Shown: one piece after another, positions 27,863-36,792 of the stretch
How the letters are laid out: each line of letters begins with the position of its first letter
Position numbering within the stretch: position 1 is the first letter of the stretch
Source of the DNA: Streptomyces canus 299MFChir4.1
GTDB taxonomy: Bacteria > Actinomycetota > Actinomycetes > Streptomycetales > Streptomycetaceae
DNA length: 55,631 nucleotides
Assembly: GCF_000383615.1 (NCBI RefSeq)
Contig: NZ_KB911625.1
Location: forward strand, 1-55,631
Direction: 5' to 3'
Notes under the pieces: model-generated
Databases searched by the model: none
What the model was told of the DNA's origin: nothing
Seen by the model: only the letters and a program-made list of their open reading frames with translations
Translations under genes and position numbers: made by a program

Positions 27863-29113
27863 TCAGACGAGCCCCAGGAGCCGGGAGACCTTGATGCCCA
27901 GGTGGAGGAGGAGGCGGTGCTGCCCGTCTGAGAGGTCGAGGCCGGTGACGTCCTCGATGCGGCGGACGCGGTGGTACACGCTCGCACGGTGCAGTCCGAG
28001 CTCGGCGGCGGTCGACCGGGCGTCACCCGCTCTGTCCAGATACACCTCGGCAGTGGTGAAAAGATCACGGTCCGCCTCGAGCAGTTGCCGCGCCGAAGGG
28101 TGCACTCCATAGGTGCCGAGCTGGTCGAAGGGCTGGGCGGCGAGCAACGCATAGATGCCCAACGTCTCGTGTGCGACCAGCGGGGCGAACGAGGGAACGA
28201 CCTCCGCCACACGCAAAGCGTCGAGCGCCTGCGTGTACGAAGTCACAGCATCGTCGAGCCGACGAGCTGCGCTGCCCGTGGCGACGTGCACATCACGCCA
28301 TTTCGCACTCCGACCACCCAGCCGGTCCAGGGAAGTCGTCCGCAGGGCGTCCGGCGTCTCCGGCGAGCGTCGCAAGGTCGCGCTCGCGATGACCAGGACG
28401 GCGTGATCCGGCCTGACCAGGCGCAGGCTGCCTCGATCGCCGAGTCGGGTGGAGACCGTGTCCAGGGCAGCTTGGAGAGCTATCCGATCGTCCTCATCGA
28501 CACCGTCGGCGCCGCCGGCAATCGGACGCGCCACAACGACGGTGACGTCGCCCCTCGGCGCGAACAAACCGCTCTCCACCAGCCTGGCCGAGGCAATGCC
28601 CCTCGCCTGTTCGTCGTCCGAGAAGAGGTCGCGCACCAGCTCGCCCTCCTGAGCGGTACGCAGTTGCGAGACGACGCGCTCACGAAAGCAGATGGCACCC
28701 GCGTCAACAGCCGCTGCGGACGCCAGAGCCAGCTGCTCGTCGGACAGGGACCCTTCTGCGTCGATCAGCCACAGGTAGCCGAAGCGCATGTTCTGGTACA
28801 CGACGGGCACCACCACTCGCGGCAGGATGCCGAGCTCCTTGTCGGCCGGAAGGCGCACCGGTCCAGTCATGCGCCCAAGGCGCTGACGGCGCAACCACGC
28901 CAGGGCCTCGGGCGGAGCCTCGCGGCTGAGGATGACACGTGCGCGCCATTCGTCGCCCTCGCCGAAGTGTGCGCTGTAGGCCAGCAACCTGAAGTCCAGG
29001 TCGTCTACGGCGACCGCTCGTCCGAGGCGATGCGCGAGTGTCTCCACCACGCGCTGAAGCTCTTCGAGCACACGACTCACCATCCTGCCGCAGGCTTGTG
29101 CCATTCCGCCCAC
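27863..29113 (-). CDS. PucR/CdaR-type transcriptional regulator 1
   Basis: The protein of up to 416 residues has an N-terminal GAF-like sensing region (about 25-160: VDDLDFRLLAYSAHFGEGDE, VVVPVVYQNMRFGYLWLID), a central GGDEF-like segment and the C-terminal PucR helix-turn-helix (about 365-412: DARSTAAELGLHRASVYHRV, TGLDLSDGQHRLLLHLG). PucR regulators respond to nitrogen-rich substrates such as purines or amino acids and often control neighbouring catabolic genes. GTG 29113, ATG 29104 and ATG 29083 are alternative starts. It is on the same strand as RidA, 325 bp downstream of it, and may control the peptide/amino-acid genes around it. Confidence 0.87.
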   Translation of the reverse strand: MGGMAQACGRMVSRVLEELQRVVETLAHRLGRAVAVDDLDFRLLAYSAHFGEGDEWRARVILSREAPPEALAWLRRQRLGRMTGPVRLPADKELGILPRVVVPVVYQNMRFGYLWLIDAEGSLSDEQLALASAAAVDAGAICFRERVVSQLRTAQEGELVRDLFSDDEQARGIASARLVESGLFAPRGDVTVVVARPIAGGADGVDEDDRIALQAALDTVSTRLGDRGSLRLVRPDHAVLVIASATLRRSPETPDALRTTSLDRLGGRSAKWRDVHVATGSAARRLDDAVTSYTQALDALRVAEVVPSFAPLVAHETLGIYALLAAQPFDQLGTYGVHPSARQLLEADRDLFTTAEVYLDRAGDARSTAAELGLHRASVYHRVRRIEDVTGLDLSDGQHRLLLHLGIKVSRLLGLV

Positions 29114-29437
29114 GACTCCGTCAGCGCTCCTCCAGTCGTACCACCTCGTGCGACATCAGTCACGTGGCAGGGCGCGCAGATGCGACATCCGATGCGAGCA
29201 GTGGCGGGAGGCCACCTGCGCTCTCCCAGGAGTTCGTGCAGTGTGCCGCAAAACGTCAGCGCTGTCACGGCCACGTCGATGACGCGGACATGCCTGCGCG
29301 CCGGCTACCGCATGAACTGGATCGCGCGGAAGCCGTCAACCACATGAATCGAAGGATCATGCAACCGAGCCGTGGGCCCCGCCCGGTGAGTTCGGTGCGA
29401 GCGGGGCCTGAAGCAGCGGAAGCCTCTCGGCGGGCAG
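29114..29437. other. Gap between RidA and PucR genes, nothing recognised
   Basis: Short overlapping frames only. The promoter of the PucR gene is presumably here, but I could not find a clear -35/-10 pair. Confidence 0.35.
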
Positions 29438-29782
29438 TCAGCGGCGGCGGGCCCAAGCCTCGAGCTCGACCAGCGCGCCGAACGGCAGCTCGTGCACCGC
29501 CACGCACGTACGGGCCGGGGGCTCAGAACTGAACACCGCGTTGTACCGCTCGTTGAAGGCCGTGTAGTCGTCCATCGTGGTCAGGTAGATGTTCACCTTG
29601 ACCACATCGGAGATCGTCAGCCCGGCTCCGTCCAGCACCGTCAGCAGATTGGCCAGGGCCTGGTCCGTTTGCTCGGCGGCACCACCGTCCACCAGGCGCC
29701 CATCGACCAGACCGATCTGCCCGGAGATCGCTACAAGGTCGCCGGCGTCCACGGTCGAGCGGAAGAGCGGAAAAGAGTCCAT
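29438..29782 (-). CDS. ridA: RidA-family reactive imine deaminase
   Basis: The 114-residue protein is a complete Rid/YjgF-family subunit: VDAGDLVAISGQIGLVDGRL at the start, QTDQALANLLTVLDGAGLT, DVVKVNIYLTTMDDY, and PPARTCVAVHELPFGALVEL with the conserved active-site Arg. RidA trimers hydrolyse reactive enamines and imines made by PLP enzymes and amino-acid oxidases or dehydrogenases. The start is ATG 29782 with a GTGAGG site. It is transcribed away from the S9-S12/M20/GNAT/racemase operon and shares its upstream region. A DauA-like enzyme that makes imines is encoded 9 kb away, which supports a local role. Confidence 0.9.
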   Translation of the reverse strand: MDSFPLFRSTVDAGDLVAISGQIGLVDGRLVDGGAAEQTDQALANLLTVLDGAGLTISDVVKVNIYLTTMDDYTAFNERYNAVFSSEPPARTCVAVHELPFGALVELEAWARRR

Positions 29783-30049
29783 CGATTCGCCTCACTTGAG
29801 AAGGACAGTCGGTCGGGGCCCGCTCCGGCCCACTATCGGCCCTTCACGACCTGAAGTCGTCCGCCAGTTGTCCTGCGTTGACGGTCTCCATTTCGACGTC
29901 TGTCACACGGGCACGGTGCCGTTGCGTTCCGGTGCACGTGGGCAGGCGAGAACCTGACAGCGAAGGGCGATGTTCATCGGCCACGACGAACAATCCGTAA
30001 GCGTCTTGGCGCTGCCAACGAAGCGACACCCGCATCCTTGGCCTAATTT

Positions 30050-30061
30050 CCGGTTAACCGG
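30050..30061. promoter_or_regulatory. 12-bp perfect palindrome between ridA and the D-amino-acid operon
   Basis: CCGGTTAACCGG is a perfect palindrome 70 bp before the TTG start at 30131, in the 348-bp region between two divergent units. It is a candidate operator shared by both. A TAATTT at 30044-30049 could be a -10, but no good -35 is seen. The rest of 29783-30130 holds no gene. Confidence 0.5.
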
Positions 30062-30130
30062 TGCACCCTCCCGGAAGTAGAGACCGCGCACACCGCCGCA
30101 TCCGTATCGTCCACGAGGAGACAGCCCGCC

Positions 30131-33100
30131 TTGACTCGACCACTGGGCATCGACGATCTCTACTCCCTCGCGCTGCCGGAGCAGCCGTCCCTGTCACCTG
30201 ACGGCGCTCATGTGGTGTACGTACTGCGTACCGCCGACCGCGAACACGACCGGGACGTACGGGTGCTGTGGACGGTGCCGACCGACTCCGGCCCGGCTCG
30301 CCGACTCACCAGCGGCCCCGCGGACACAGCGCCGGCGTGGTCACCCGCCGGCGACCGGATCGCCTTTCTGCGCGGCGGCGACGGCCCCGCGCAGCTGTGG
30401 CTGCTGCCGACCGCCGGCGGCGAACCGGAACCGGTCACCGAGCTGCCGCTGGGAGCCGGCGCGCCGGTATGGAGCCCCGACGGGACCGCGATCGCGTTCA
30501 CCGCTCCGGTGGACCGACGGCCGTCACCTCGGGCCGAGGCGACATCGCCACCACCGGTCGTAGTGGACCGCCTTGATCACAAAGTCGACGGTGACGGCCT
30601 CGCGGGCACCGTCCGCACCCATCTGCATGTCCTCGACCTCGCCGGCCAAAGGCTTCGGCAGGTCACCGACGGGGACTGGCACGCCGGGGCTCCGGCCTGG
30701 TCACCCGACGGTCGCAGCCTGGCCTTCTGCGCGGCCCGCGGACCTGCCGCCGCTCTGACGCTGCGCTCCGAGACGTACATCGTGGACCTGTCCCACCCCG
30801 GGGAAGCCGCGCAGCCACGACTCGTGGGTGTCAGTACGGGCAACGCCCAAGCCGTCACCTGGACCGCCGAAGGTGACGCCCTGCTGGTCGTCGGCCGCAC
30901 CGACACCGAACTGGGACACGCCGGCCTGCTGCGCGTGCCCCTGGACGGCGGCCCCACGGTCGACCTGACGCATGGCCTCGACCGCAACGTGACACCGGGC
31001 GGCCCGGCCTACCCCGGCGCCCTGCCCCGGGCAACGGACGACGGCCGCACCATCCTCTTCTGCGTGCGTGACCGCGGCTGCAGCCACGTGTACACGGTCG
31101 ACACAGCCGGCGGTGCGCCGCGGCCGCTCATCAGCGGCGCGGACCGGGTGGTCTCCGCACTGTCCGTCGCCAAGGACACCGCCGTCGTGGTCCTGGCGAC
31201 ACCCGACAGGTACGGCGAGATCGTGGCCGTCGAACGCGCCACCGGCCAAGAACGCTTCCTCACCCGGCACGGCGCGCTGCTCAAGGACGCGAAACCCTTC
31301 CCCGCGCAGGAACGGGACTTCAAGATCTCCGACGGAGGCACGGTCCACGGCTGGCTGCTGCGCGATCCCGAGCGGACCGGCCCCGCGCCGCTGCTGCTCG
31401 ACATCCACGGCGGCCCGCACAACGCCTGGAACGGAGCGGCGGACCCTGTGCACCTCTACCACCAGGAGCTGATCGCCCGCGGCTGGGCCGTACTCCTGCT
31501 CAACCCGCGCGGCAGCGACGGCTACGGCGAGTCCTTCTTCACGGCCAACCTCGGCGCCTGGGGCACCGGCGACGCACGGGACTTCCTGGAACCGGTCGAC
31601 ATCCTGGTCGCCGAAGGCATCGCCGATCCCGAACGGCTCGCGGTGGCCGGATACAGCTACGGCGGCTACATGACCGGCTATCTCACCAGCCGCGACGATC
31701 GTTTCGCCGCAGCAGTGGCCGGCGCAATGATCAGCGATCTCACCAGCATGTGTGGCACCAGCGATGCGGGACACCGGCTGGCCACCACCGAACTGGGCGT
31801 CGCCCCCTGGCTCGACCGCGACAGGTACGCCGAGCTCTCCCCGTACTCCCGGGTGGAGAACGTACGCACGCCGACGCTCGTTTTGCACGGCACGGCCGAC
31901 GAACGATGTCCCGTCGGCCAGGCCGAGCAGTGGTTCAACGCGCTGAAGATCCAAGGTGTGCCCACCCGCCTGGTGCTCTACCCCGGTGGCTCACACCTGT
32001 TCCTCCTCGATGGCCCTCCCTCGCACCGCACCGACCTGGCGCGGCGCATCGTGGACTGGGTCGACCACCACGCCAACGGGTCCGCACCGGCCTCCTCCGC
32101 GCCCTCAGCCGCGCGCCCCGTGGATGTTGCGCACTGGCAGCGGCGTCTCACCGAACTGGCCGAACGGCATCAGGTACCCGGCGCAGTCCTGGGCATCGCC
32201 CGCGGTGCGCACAGCGACGTGGCCGCGTACGGCGTGCTCAACAAGGCCACCGGGGTGACCACCACGCGGGACTCCCTCTTCCAGATCGGGTCCATCACGA
32301 AGGTGTGGACCGCGACCCTGGCCATGCAACTCGTCGACGCGGGCACCCTCGACCTGGACGCCCCGGTCGCCGACGTCCTGCCGGAACTGCGCCTCGCCGA
32401 CCCGCAGGTGGCACAGCAGGTGACGATGCGGCATCTGCTGACCCACACCAGCGGCATCGACGGGGACGTGTTCACCGACACCGGACGCGGCGACGACTGC
32501 CTGGAACGCTTCGTCGGCCAGTTGGACGAGGCCGCGCAGAACCATCCGCTGGGGGCGACCTTCTCGTACTGCAACTCCGGGTTCGTGCTCGCCGGACGGG
32601 TCATCGAGAAGCTCACCGGCATGAGCTGGGACCATGCCCTGCGCGAGCTGCTGTGCACCCCGCTCGGCCTGGAGCACACCGTCACGCTGCCGGAGGAGGC
32701 GCTGCGCTTCCGCACCGCCATGGGGCATGACTCCGAAGGCGACGAACCGCCGCGTCCGGTCCCCGCCTGGAGTCTGCCCCGCTCCGCAGGACCCGCCGGC
32801 CTGATCACCGCCACGGCCGAGGACGTCCTCGCCTTCGCCCGTCTGCACCTGGCAGGCGGCACCGCGCCGGACGGAACGCGTCTGCTCTCGGAACACGCGG
32901 CGCGGGCCATGACCGAGCAGCAGGTCGATCTGCCGGACACGCTCACGCTCGGGGACTCCTGGGGTCTCGGCTGGATCCGCTTCGGCTGGGACGGCCACCG
33001 TCTGATCGGGCACGACGGGGCCACGCTCGGGCAGTCGGCGTTCCTGCGGGTGCTGCCCGAGCAGGACCTGGCCGTCACGCTCCTCACCAACGGTGGCGCG

Positions 33101-33481
33101 GCGAAGGACCTGTACCGGGACCTGTTCGGGGAGATCTTCGCCGACCTGGCCGGGGTGGCCCTGCCGGAGCCTCCGCGGCCACCGGCCGAACCGGTGTCGG
33201 TGGACGCCGGTCGATACGTCGGGCGGTACGAGCGGGCCGGAACGCGCGTCGACATCTTCGACGGCACGGACGGACTGCGGCTGCGGTACACGACGACCGG
33301 GCCGCTCGCCCACCTGGTGCCGGAACCGGTCCAGGAGACCGCGCTGGTGCCCGTCTCCGACAGCGAGTTCCTCGTGCAGTACGCCGGCAGTCCGTCCTGG
33401 ATCCCGGTGACGTTCTACGCGTTGCCCAACGGCGACAGGTATGTGCACCACGGCATGCGCGCGACCCCGAAGGTGTCCTGA
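30131..33481 (+). CDS. Fusion of S9 prolyl-oligopeptidase-type peptidase and S12 serine hydrolase (1116 aa)
   Basis: Two complete hydrolases are joined in one frame. Residues 1-370 are WD40/PD40-like beta-propeller repeats (LSPDGAHVVYVLR, WSPAGDRIAFLRGG, WSPDGRSLAFCA). Residues ~390-645 are an S9 alpha/beta-hydrolase with Ser509 (GYSYGGYM), Asp590 and His622 (GGSHLF). After an Ala/Pro/Ser linker (~648-660), residues ~662-1115 are a class C beta-lactamase-type domain with Ser721-x-x-Lys724 (GSITKVW), Tyr813 (YCNSG) and His961 (HDG), plus a C-terminal lipocalin-like domain. S9 enzymes cut or remove acyl/aminoacyl residues from small peptides; S12 relatives include D-aminopeptidases. No signal peptide is seen. 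The start is TTG 30131 with GAGGAG upstream. It heads an operon with M20, GNAT and racemase genes. Confidence 0.9.
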   Translation: MTRPLGIDDLYSLALPEQPSLSPDGAHVVYVLRTADREHDRDVRVLWTVPTDSGPARRLTSGPADTAPAWSPAGDRIAFLRGGDGPAQLWLLPTAGGEPEPVTELPLGAGAPVWSPDGTAIAFTAPVDRRPSPRAEATSPPPVVVDRLDHKVDGDGLAGTVRTHLHVLDLAGQRLRQVTDGDWHAGAPAWSPDGRSLAFCAARGPAAALTLRSETYIVDLSHPGEAAQPRLVGVSTGNAQAVTWTAEGDALLVVGRTDTELGHAGLLRVPLDGGPTVDLTHGLDRNVTPGGPAYPGALPRATDDGRTILFCVRDRGCSHVYTVDTAGGAPRPLISGADRVVSALSVAKDTAVVVLATPDRYGEIVAVERATGQERFLTRHGALLKDAKPFPAQERDFKISDGGTVHGWLLRDPERTGPAPLLLDIHGGPHNAWNGAADPVHLYHQELIARGWAVLLLNPRGSDGYGESFFTANLGAWGTGDARDFLEPVDILVAEGIADPERLAVAGYSYGGYMTGYLTSRDDRFAAAVAGAMISDLTSMCGTSDAGHRLATTELGVAPWLDRDRYAELSPYSRVENVRTPTLVLHGTADERCPVGQAEQWFNALKIQGVPTRLVLYPGGSHLFLLDGPPSHRTDLARRIVDWVDHHANGSAPASSAPSAARPVDVAHWQRRLTELAERHQVPGAVLGIARGAHSDVAAYGVLNKATGVTTTRDSLFQIGSITKVWTATLAMQLVDAGTLDLDAPVADVLPELRLADPQVAQQVTMRHLLTHTSGIDGDVFTDTGRGDDCLERFVGQLDEAAQNHPLGATFSYCNSGFVLAGRVIEKLTGMSWDHALRELLCTPLGLEHTVTLPEEALRFRTAMGHDSEGDEPPRPVPAWSLPRSAGPAGLITATAEDVLAFARLHLAGGTAPDGTRLLSEHAARAMTEQQVDLPDTLTLGDSWGLGWIRFGWDGHRLIGHDGATLGQSAFLRVLPEQDLAVTLLTNGGAAKDLYRDLFGEIFADLAGVALPEPPRPPAEPVSVDAGRYVGRYERAGTRVDIFDGTDGLRLRYTTTGPLAHLVPEPVQETALVPVSDSEFLVQYAGSPSWIPVTFYALPNGDRYVHHGMRATPKVS

Positions 33482-33483
33482 CA

Positions 33484-34689
33484 ATGAAGCAGCCATACGA
33501 CCTTGACGGGCCCGGCGCTCCTGTGCCGGTGGCCCGGTTCCAGGCGTTGCTGGCCGACATGATCGACGACATCGGGCGGTTGGTGCGCACCGAGTCGCCG
33601 TCGGCGGACCTCGCCGCGGTGGCCCGCAGCGCCAAGGTCGTCGCCGCTCTAGGCGCCCGCCATCTCGGAGCACCGCCGGAGGTGATCGAACTCGACGGTC
33701 GCACCCACCTGCGCTGGCGGCTGGGGTCCGGGCCGCGGCGGGTGCTGCTGCTCGGGCACCATGACACCGTCTGGCCGCTCGGCTCACTCAACACCCACCC
33801 CTTCTCGGTGCGGGAGGGGGTGCTGCGCGGGCCTGGATGCTTCGACATGAAGACCGGACTGGTGATGGCGTTCCACGCGCTCGGTGCGCTCGGCACGGTC
33901 GAGGGGGTGACCCTGCTCGTCACCGGCGACGAGGAACTCGGTTCCCCCTCGTCACGCGAGTTGATCGAGCAAGAAGCCTCGTTGTGCGACGCCGCCCTGG
34001 TCCTCGAAGCAGCCGCCGAGGGCGGGGCGCTCAAGACCGCGCGCAAGGGCGTCTCGCTGTACGAAGTACGGATGGGAGGCAAGGCCGCGCACGCCGGCCT
34101 GGAACCGGACAAGGGGGTGAACGCCGCCGTCGAGGCCGCGCACCAGCTCGTCGCGGTCGCCGCTCTCAGCGACCACCGCCGCGGAACCACCGTCACCCCG
34201 ACCGTGCTCGGTGCGGGTACGACCGCCAACACGGTGCCCGCGGCGGGCCGGTTCGCCGTCGACGTACGCGTACGGGACGTGACGGAACAGTCCCGGGTGG
34301 ATGCCGCGCTGAAGGCGCTGCGTCCCGTCCTCGACGGCGCGACGGTGGAGGTGGCCGGCGGCCCCAACCGGCCCCCGCTGCAGCAGGAGGCCTCCGAGAG
34401 GCTCTACCGCACCGCCGAGAAGCTGGCCGGCCGCCTCGGACTCGCTCCCCTGACCGCGGCCGCGGTAGGCGGGGCGTCGGACGGAAACTTCACCGCCGGT
34501 GTCGGTACCCCCACCCTCGACGGCCTCGGAGCCGTCGGCGGCGGCGCGCACGCCGACCACGAGCATGTCCTGGTCGGCGAGCTGCCCTCCCGGACCGCCC
34601 TGCTCGCCGCCCTCATACATGAGGTGTGCGGGACGGGCTTGCGCACACTGCACGAGGGTTCGGCGACGGCCGAAGGCAACACGCGATGA
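33484..34689 (+). CDS. M20-family metallopeptidase, candidate N-succinyl-L-amino-acid desuccinylase
   Basis: The 401-residue protein follows the M20/carboxypeptidase G2 pattern: LGHHDTVWPLG (HxD), GPGCFDMKTG (bridging Asp), TGDEELGS (general-base Glu and metal Glu), ASDGN, and a late ADHEHV (metal His). A dimerisation domain lies in the middle (about 185-300, GGKAAHAGLEPDKGVNA). The start is 3 nt after the upstream stop and the stop overlaps the next ATG (ATGA), so translation is coupled. The order M20, GNAT, N-succinylamino-acid racemase matches the known route that turns D-amino acids into L-amino acids, in which an M20 enzyme removes succinate from the L-form. Glutamate-carboxypeptidase activity is the alternative. 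Confidence 0.87.
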   Translation: MKQPYDLDGPGAPVPVARFQALLADMIDDIGRLVRTESPSADLAAVARSAKVVAALGARHLGAPPEVIELDGRTHLRWRLGSGPRRVLLLGHHDTVWPLGSLNTHPFSVREGVLRGPGCFDMKTGLVMAFHALGALGTVEGVTLLVTGDEELGSPSSRELIEQEASLCDAALVLEAAAEGGALKTARKGVSLYEVRMGGKAAHAGLEPDKGVNAAVEAAHQLVAVAALSDHRRGTTVTPTVLGAGTTANTVPAAGRFAVDVRVRDVTEQSRVDAALKALRPVLDGATVEVAGGPNRPPLQQEASERLYRTAEKLAGRLGLAPLTAAAVGGASDGNFTAGVGTPTLDGLGAVGGGAHADHEHVLVGELPSRTALLAALIHEVCGTGLRTLHEGSATAEGNTR

Positions 34690-35594
34690 GCGACACCCCC
34701 GCCTCCCTGGGGGGCGGATCGGCGGCGGCCGACGAGCGCATAGTCGCTGACGCGGAGGCAGCCGCGGAAGCGGCCGCACGCGTCTCAGGGTGCCGGATAC
34801 GTCCGATCAGCGCCTCACCGGACCTGGAGGGAGCCTGCGCACTCTTCGAGACCATCTGGAAACCCGACGGCGAAAGCGCCCTGGCGACACCCGAGTTGCT
34901 CCGTGCGATGGACAAGGCGGGCAGCTATGTCGCGGCGGCCTTCGACACAACCCGGGACGGCGAACTGGTCGCCGCCTGCATCGGTTTCTTCGGGCCGCCG
35001 GCCGCCGGCTCCCTGCACAGTCACATCGCCGGTGTGTCGGCCCGAATGCGCGGACGCAGCGTCGGCTTCGCTCTCAAGGCGCACCAACGCTCATGGACGC
35101 TGCGGCACGGTGCGGCACAGGTTTCGTGGACGTTCGATCCGCTGGTGCGGCGCAACGCCTACTTCAACATCGGCAAGCTGGCCGCGCGGCCCGTGCGGTA
35201 CCTGCAGGACTTCTACGGCCGTATGAACGACGGCATCAACGGCGAGGATGCCACCGACCGGCTCCTGGCGGAGTGGCACCTGGCAGCGCCCGACGTCGCC
35301 GCGGCCTGCCACGGCCGGCCACGGGACGCCGATGCCGGGGCGTGGCGCACCATCGAAGCCGCGCTGGACATCACGGCCGACGGCCGCCCTGTCACCGGCC
35401 GCGTCAGCGGCGCGCGTACCCGGGTCGCCGTACCGGCGGACATCGAACAGCTCCGCCGGAGCGACCCGGCCTGCGCCGCCGCGTGGCGATCCGCGCTTCG
35501 GGACGTACTCAGCGGCCTGCTCACGGACGGCTGGCAGGTCGCTGGGTTCGACCGTGCCGGCTGGTATCTCCTCGAAAGACAGGACACACAATGA
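34686..35594 (+). CDS. GNAT-family N-acyltransferase, candidate D-amino-acid N-succinyltransferase
   Basis: The 302-residue protein starts at ATG 34686, overlapping the upstream stop by four bases. An N-terminal GNAT core is recognisable (CRIRPISASPDLEGACALF, ELVAACIGFFG, and the acyl-CoA loop region VSARMRGRSVGFALKAHQR), followed by WTFDPLVRRNAYFNIGKLAA, typical of the large GNAT group (COG3375-like) found next to N-succinylamino-acid racemases. In the described pathway this enzyme puts succinate from succinyl-CoA on D-amino acids. Its stop overlaps the start of the racemase gene, as expected for partners in one route. The acyl donor is inferred from the neighbour, not from sequence. Confidence 0.82.
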   Translation: MSDTPASLGGGSAAADERIVADAEAAAEAAARVSGCRIRPISASPDLEGACALFETIWKPDGESALATPELLRAMDKAGSYVAAAFDTTRDGELVAACIGFFGPPAAGSLHSHIAGVSARMRGRSVGFALKAHQRSWTLRHGAAQVSWTFDPLVRRNAYFNIGKLAARPVRYLQDFYGRMNDGINGEDATDRLLAEWHLAAPDVAAACHGRPRDADAGAWRTIEAALDITADGRPVTGRVSGARTRVAVPADIEQLRRSDPACAAAWRSALRDVLSGLLTDGWQVAGFDRAGWYLLERQDTQ

Positions 35595-36697
35595 AACTCA
35601 CCGGCATCGAGATCCGGGAGATCAGGCTGCCTCTGGTGGCACCGTTCCGCACCTCCTTCGCCACCCTGACCGACCGCTCGGCGCTGCTGCTGCGTGCGGT
35701 GACCGCCGACAGCGAGGGGTGGGGCGAGTGTGTGGCGATGGCCGATCCGTTGTACTCCTCCGAGTACGTCGCCGCCTGCTCCGATGTCCTGCGCCGTTTC
35801 CTCATCCCGGCCCTCGGTCGTCGGGAGCGCCTGGACGGCGCGGCGGTCAGCACCGCGTTGGCACCGTTCCGTGGCCATCGGATGGCGAAGGCCGGCTTGG
35901 AGATGGCGGTCCTCGATGCCGAACTGCGGGCGCGGGGCGTGCCGTTGGCGCGTGAGCTGGGCGCTGTGCACGACCGGGTTCCGTGCGGGGTGTCGGTCGG
36001 CATCATGGAGTCGCTGCCGCAGCTCCTGGAAACGGTCGCCGGCTACCTCGACGAGGGCTATGTACGCATCAAGCTCAAGATCGAACCCGGGTGGGACATC
36101 GAGCCGGTCCGGGCCGTGCGGGAGAACTTCGGGGACGCCCTGCTGCTCCAGGTCGACGCCAACACCGCGTACACGCTTGCCGATACGCGGCATCTTGCCC
36201 GCCTCGATCCGTTCGACCTGCTCCTGATCGAACAGCCCTTGGAGGAGGAAGACCTTCTGGGGCACGCCCAGCTCGCCAAGGCCATCACCACGCCGGTGTG
36301 CCTGGACGAGTCGATCACCTCCGCCCGCTCCGCAGCGGCCGCCATCACCCTCGGCGCGTGCAGTGTCGTCAACATCAAGCCCGGCCGGGTGGGCGGTTAT
36401 CTGGAGGCACGGCGCATCCATGACGTGTGCGCGGCACACGGAGTGCCCGTGTGGTGCGGCGGCATGCTGGAAACAGGCCTCGGCCGGGCGGCCAATGTGG
36501 CGCTCGCGGCCCTTCCCGGTTTTACGCTGCCGGGAGACACCTCGGGTTCCGACCGGTATTACCGAACCGACATCACCGCACCGTTCATTCTCGACGACGG
36601 GCATCTGCCGGTCCCCGGCGGTCCCGGGCTCGGTGTCACCCCCGATCCGGACATCCTGGATGAGGTCACGGTCGCGACTCACTGGGTGCCTTTGTAG
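35591..36697 (+). CDS. N-succinylamino-acid racemase / o-succinylbenzoate synthase family (enolase superfamily)
   Basis: The 368-residue protein has the capping domain (1-110), and a barrel with all catalytic residues at the positions numbered in the Amycolatopsis enzyme: Lys161-x-Lys163 (IKLKIEPG), metal ligands Asp189 (QVDAN), Glu214 (LIEQPL) and Asp239 (LDES), and Lys263 (NIKPGR). The GGMLETGLGR motif follows. The length is also that of the Amycolatopsis racemase. The family can do N-succinylamino-acid racemisation, OSB synthesis (menaquinone) or both; no other men gene is near, and the GNAT and M20 partners favour racemisation. ATG 35591 overlaps the upstream stop (ATGA). Confidence 0.92.
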   Translation: MKLTGIEIREIRLPLVAPFRTSFATLTDRSALLLRAVTADSEGWGECVAMADPLYSSEYVAACSDVLRRFLIPALGRRERLDGAAVSTALAPFRGHRMAKAGLEMAVLDAELRARGVPLARELGAVHDRVPCGVSVGIMESLPQLLETVAGYLDEGYVRIKLKIEPGWDIEPVRAVRENFGDALLLQVDANTAYTLADTRHLARLDPFDLLLIEQPLEEEDLLGHAQLAKAITTPVCLDESITSARSAAAAITLGACSVVNIKPGRVGGYLEARRIHDVCAAHGVPVWCGGMLETGLGRAANVALAALPGFTLPGDTSGSDRYYRTDITAPFILDDGHLPVPGGPGLGVTPDPDILDEVTVATHWVPL

Positions 36698-36792
36698 GCC
36701 GCGCTTGTCGCATACAACGAGCAGAAGGCACAATTCTGGGTAATGACGACGAACGACGTGGTCTCACCCGTTCTCCCGCCACGGAGGGGGTG

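Noticed and set aside
32105..33787. A 560-codon minus-strand frame
   Set aside because: Antisense to the S12 half of the fusion protein and the start of the M20 gene; no family signature.
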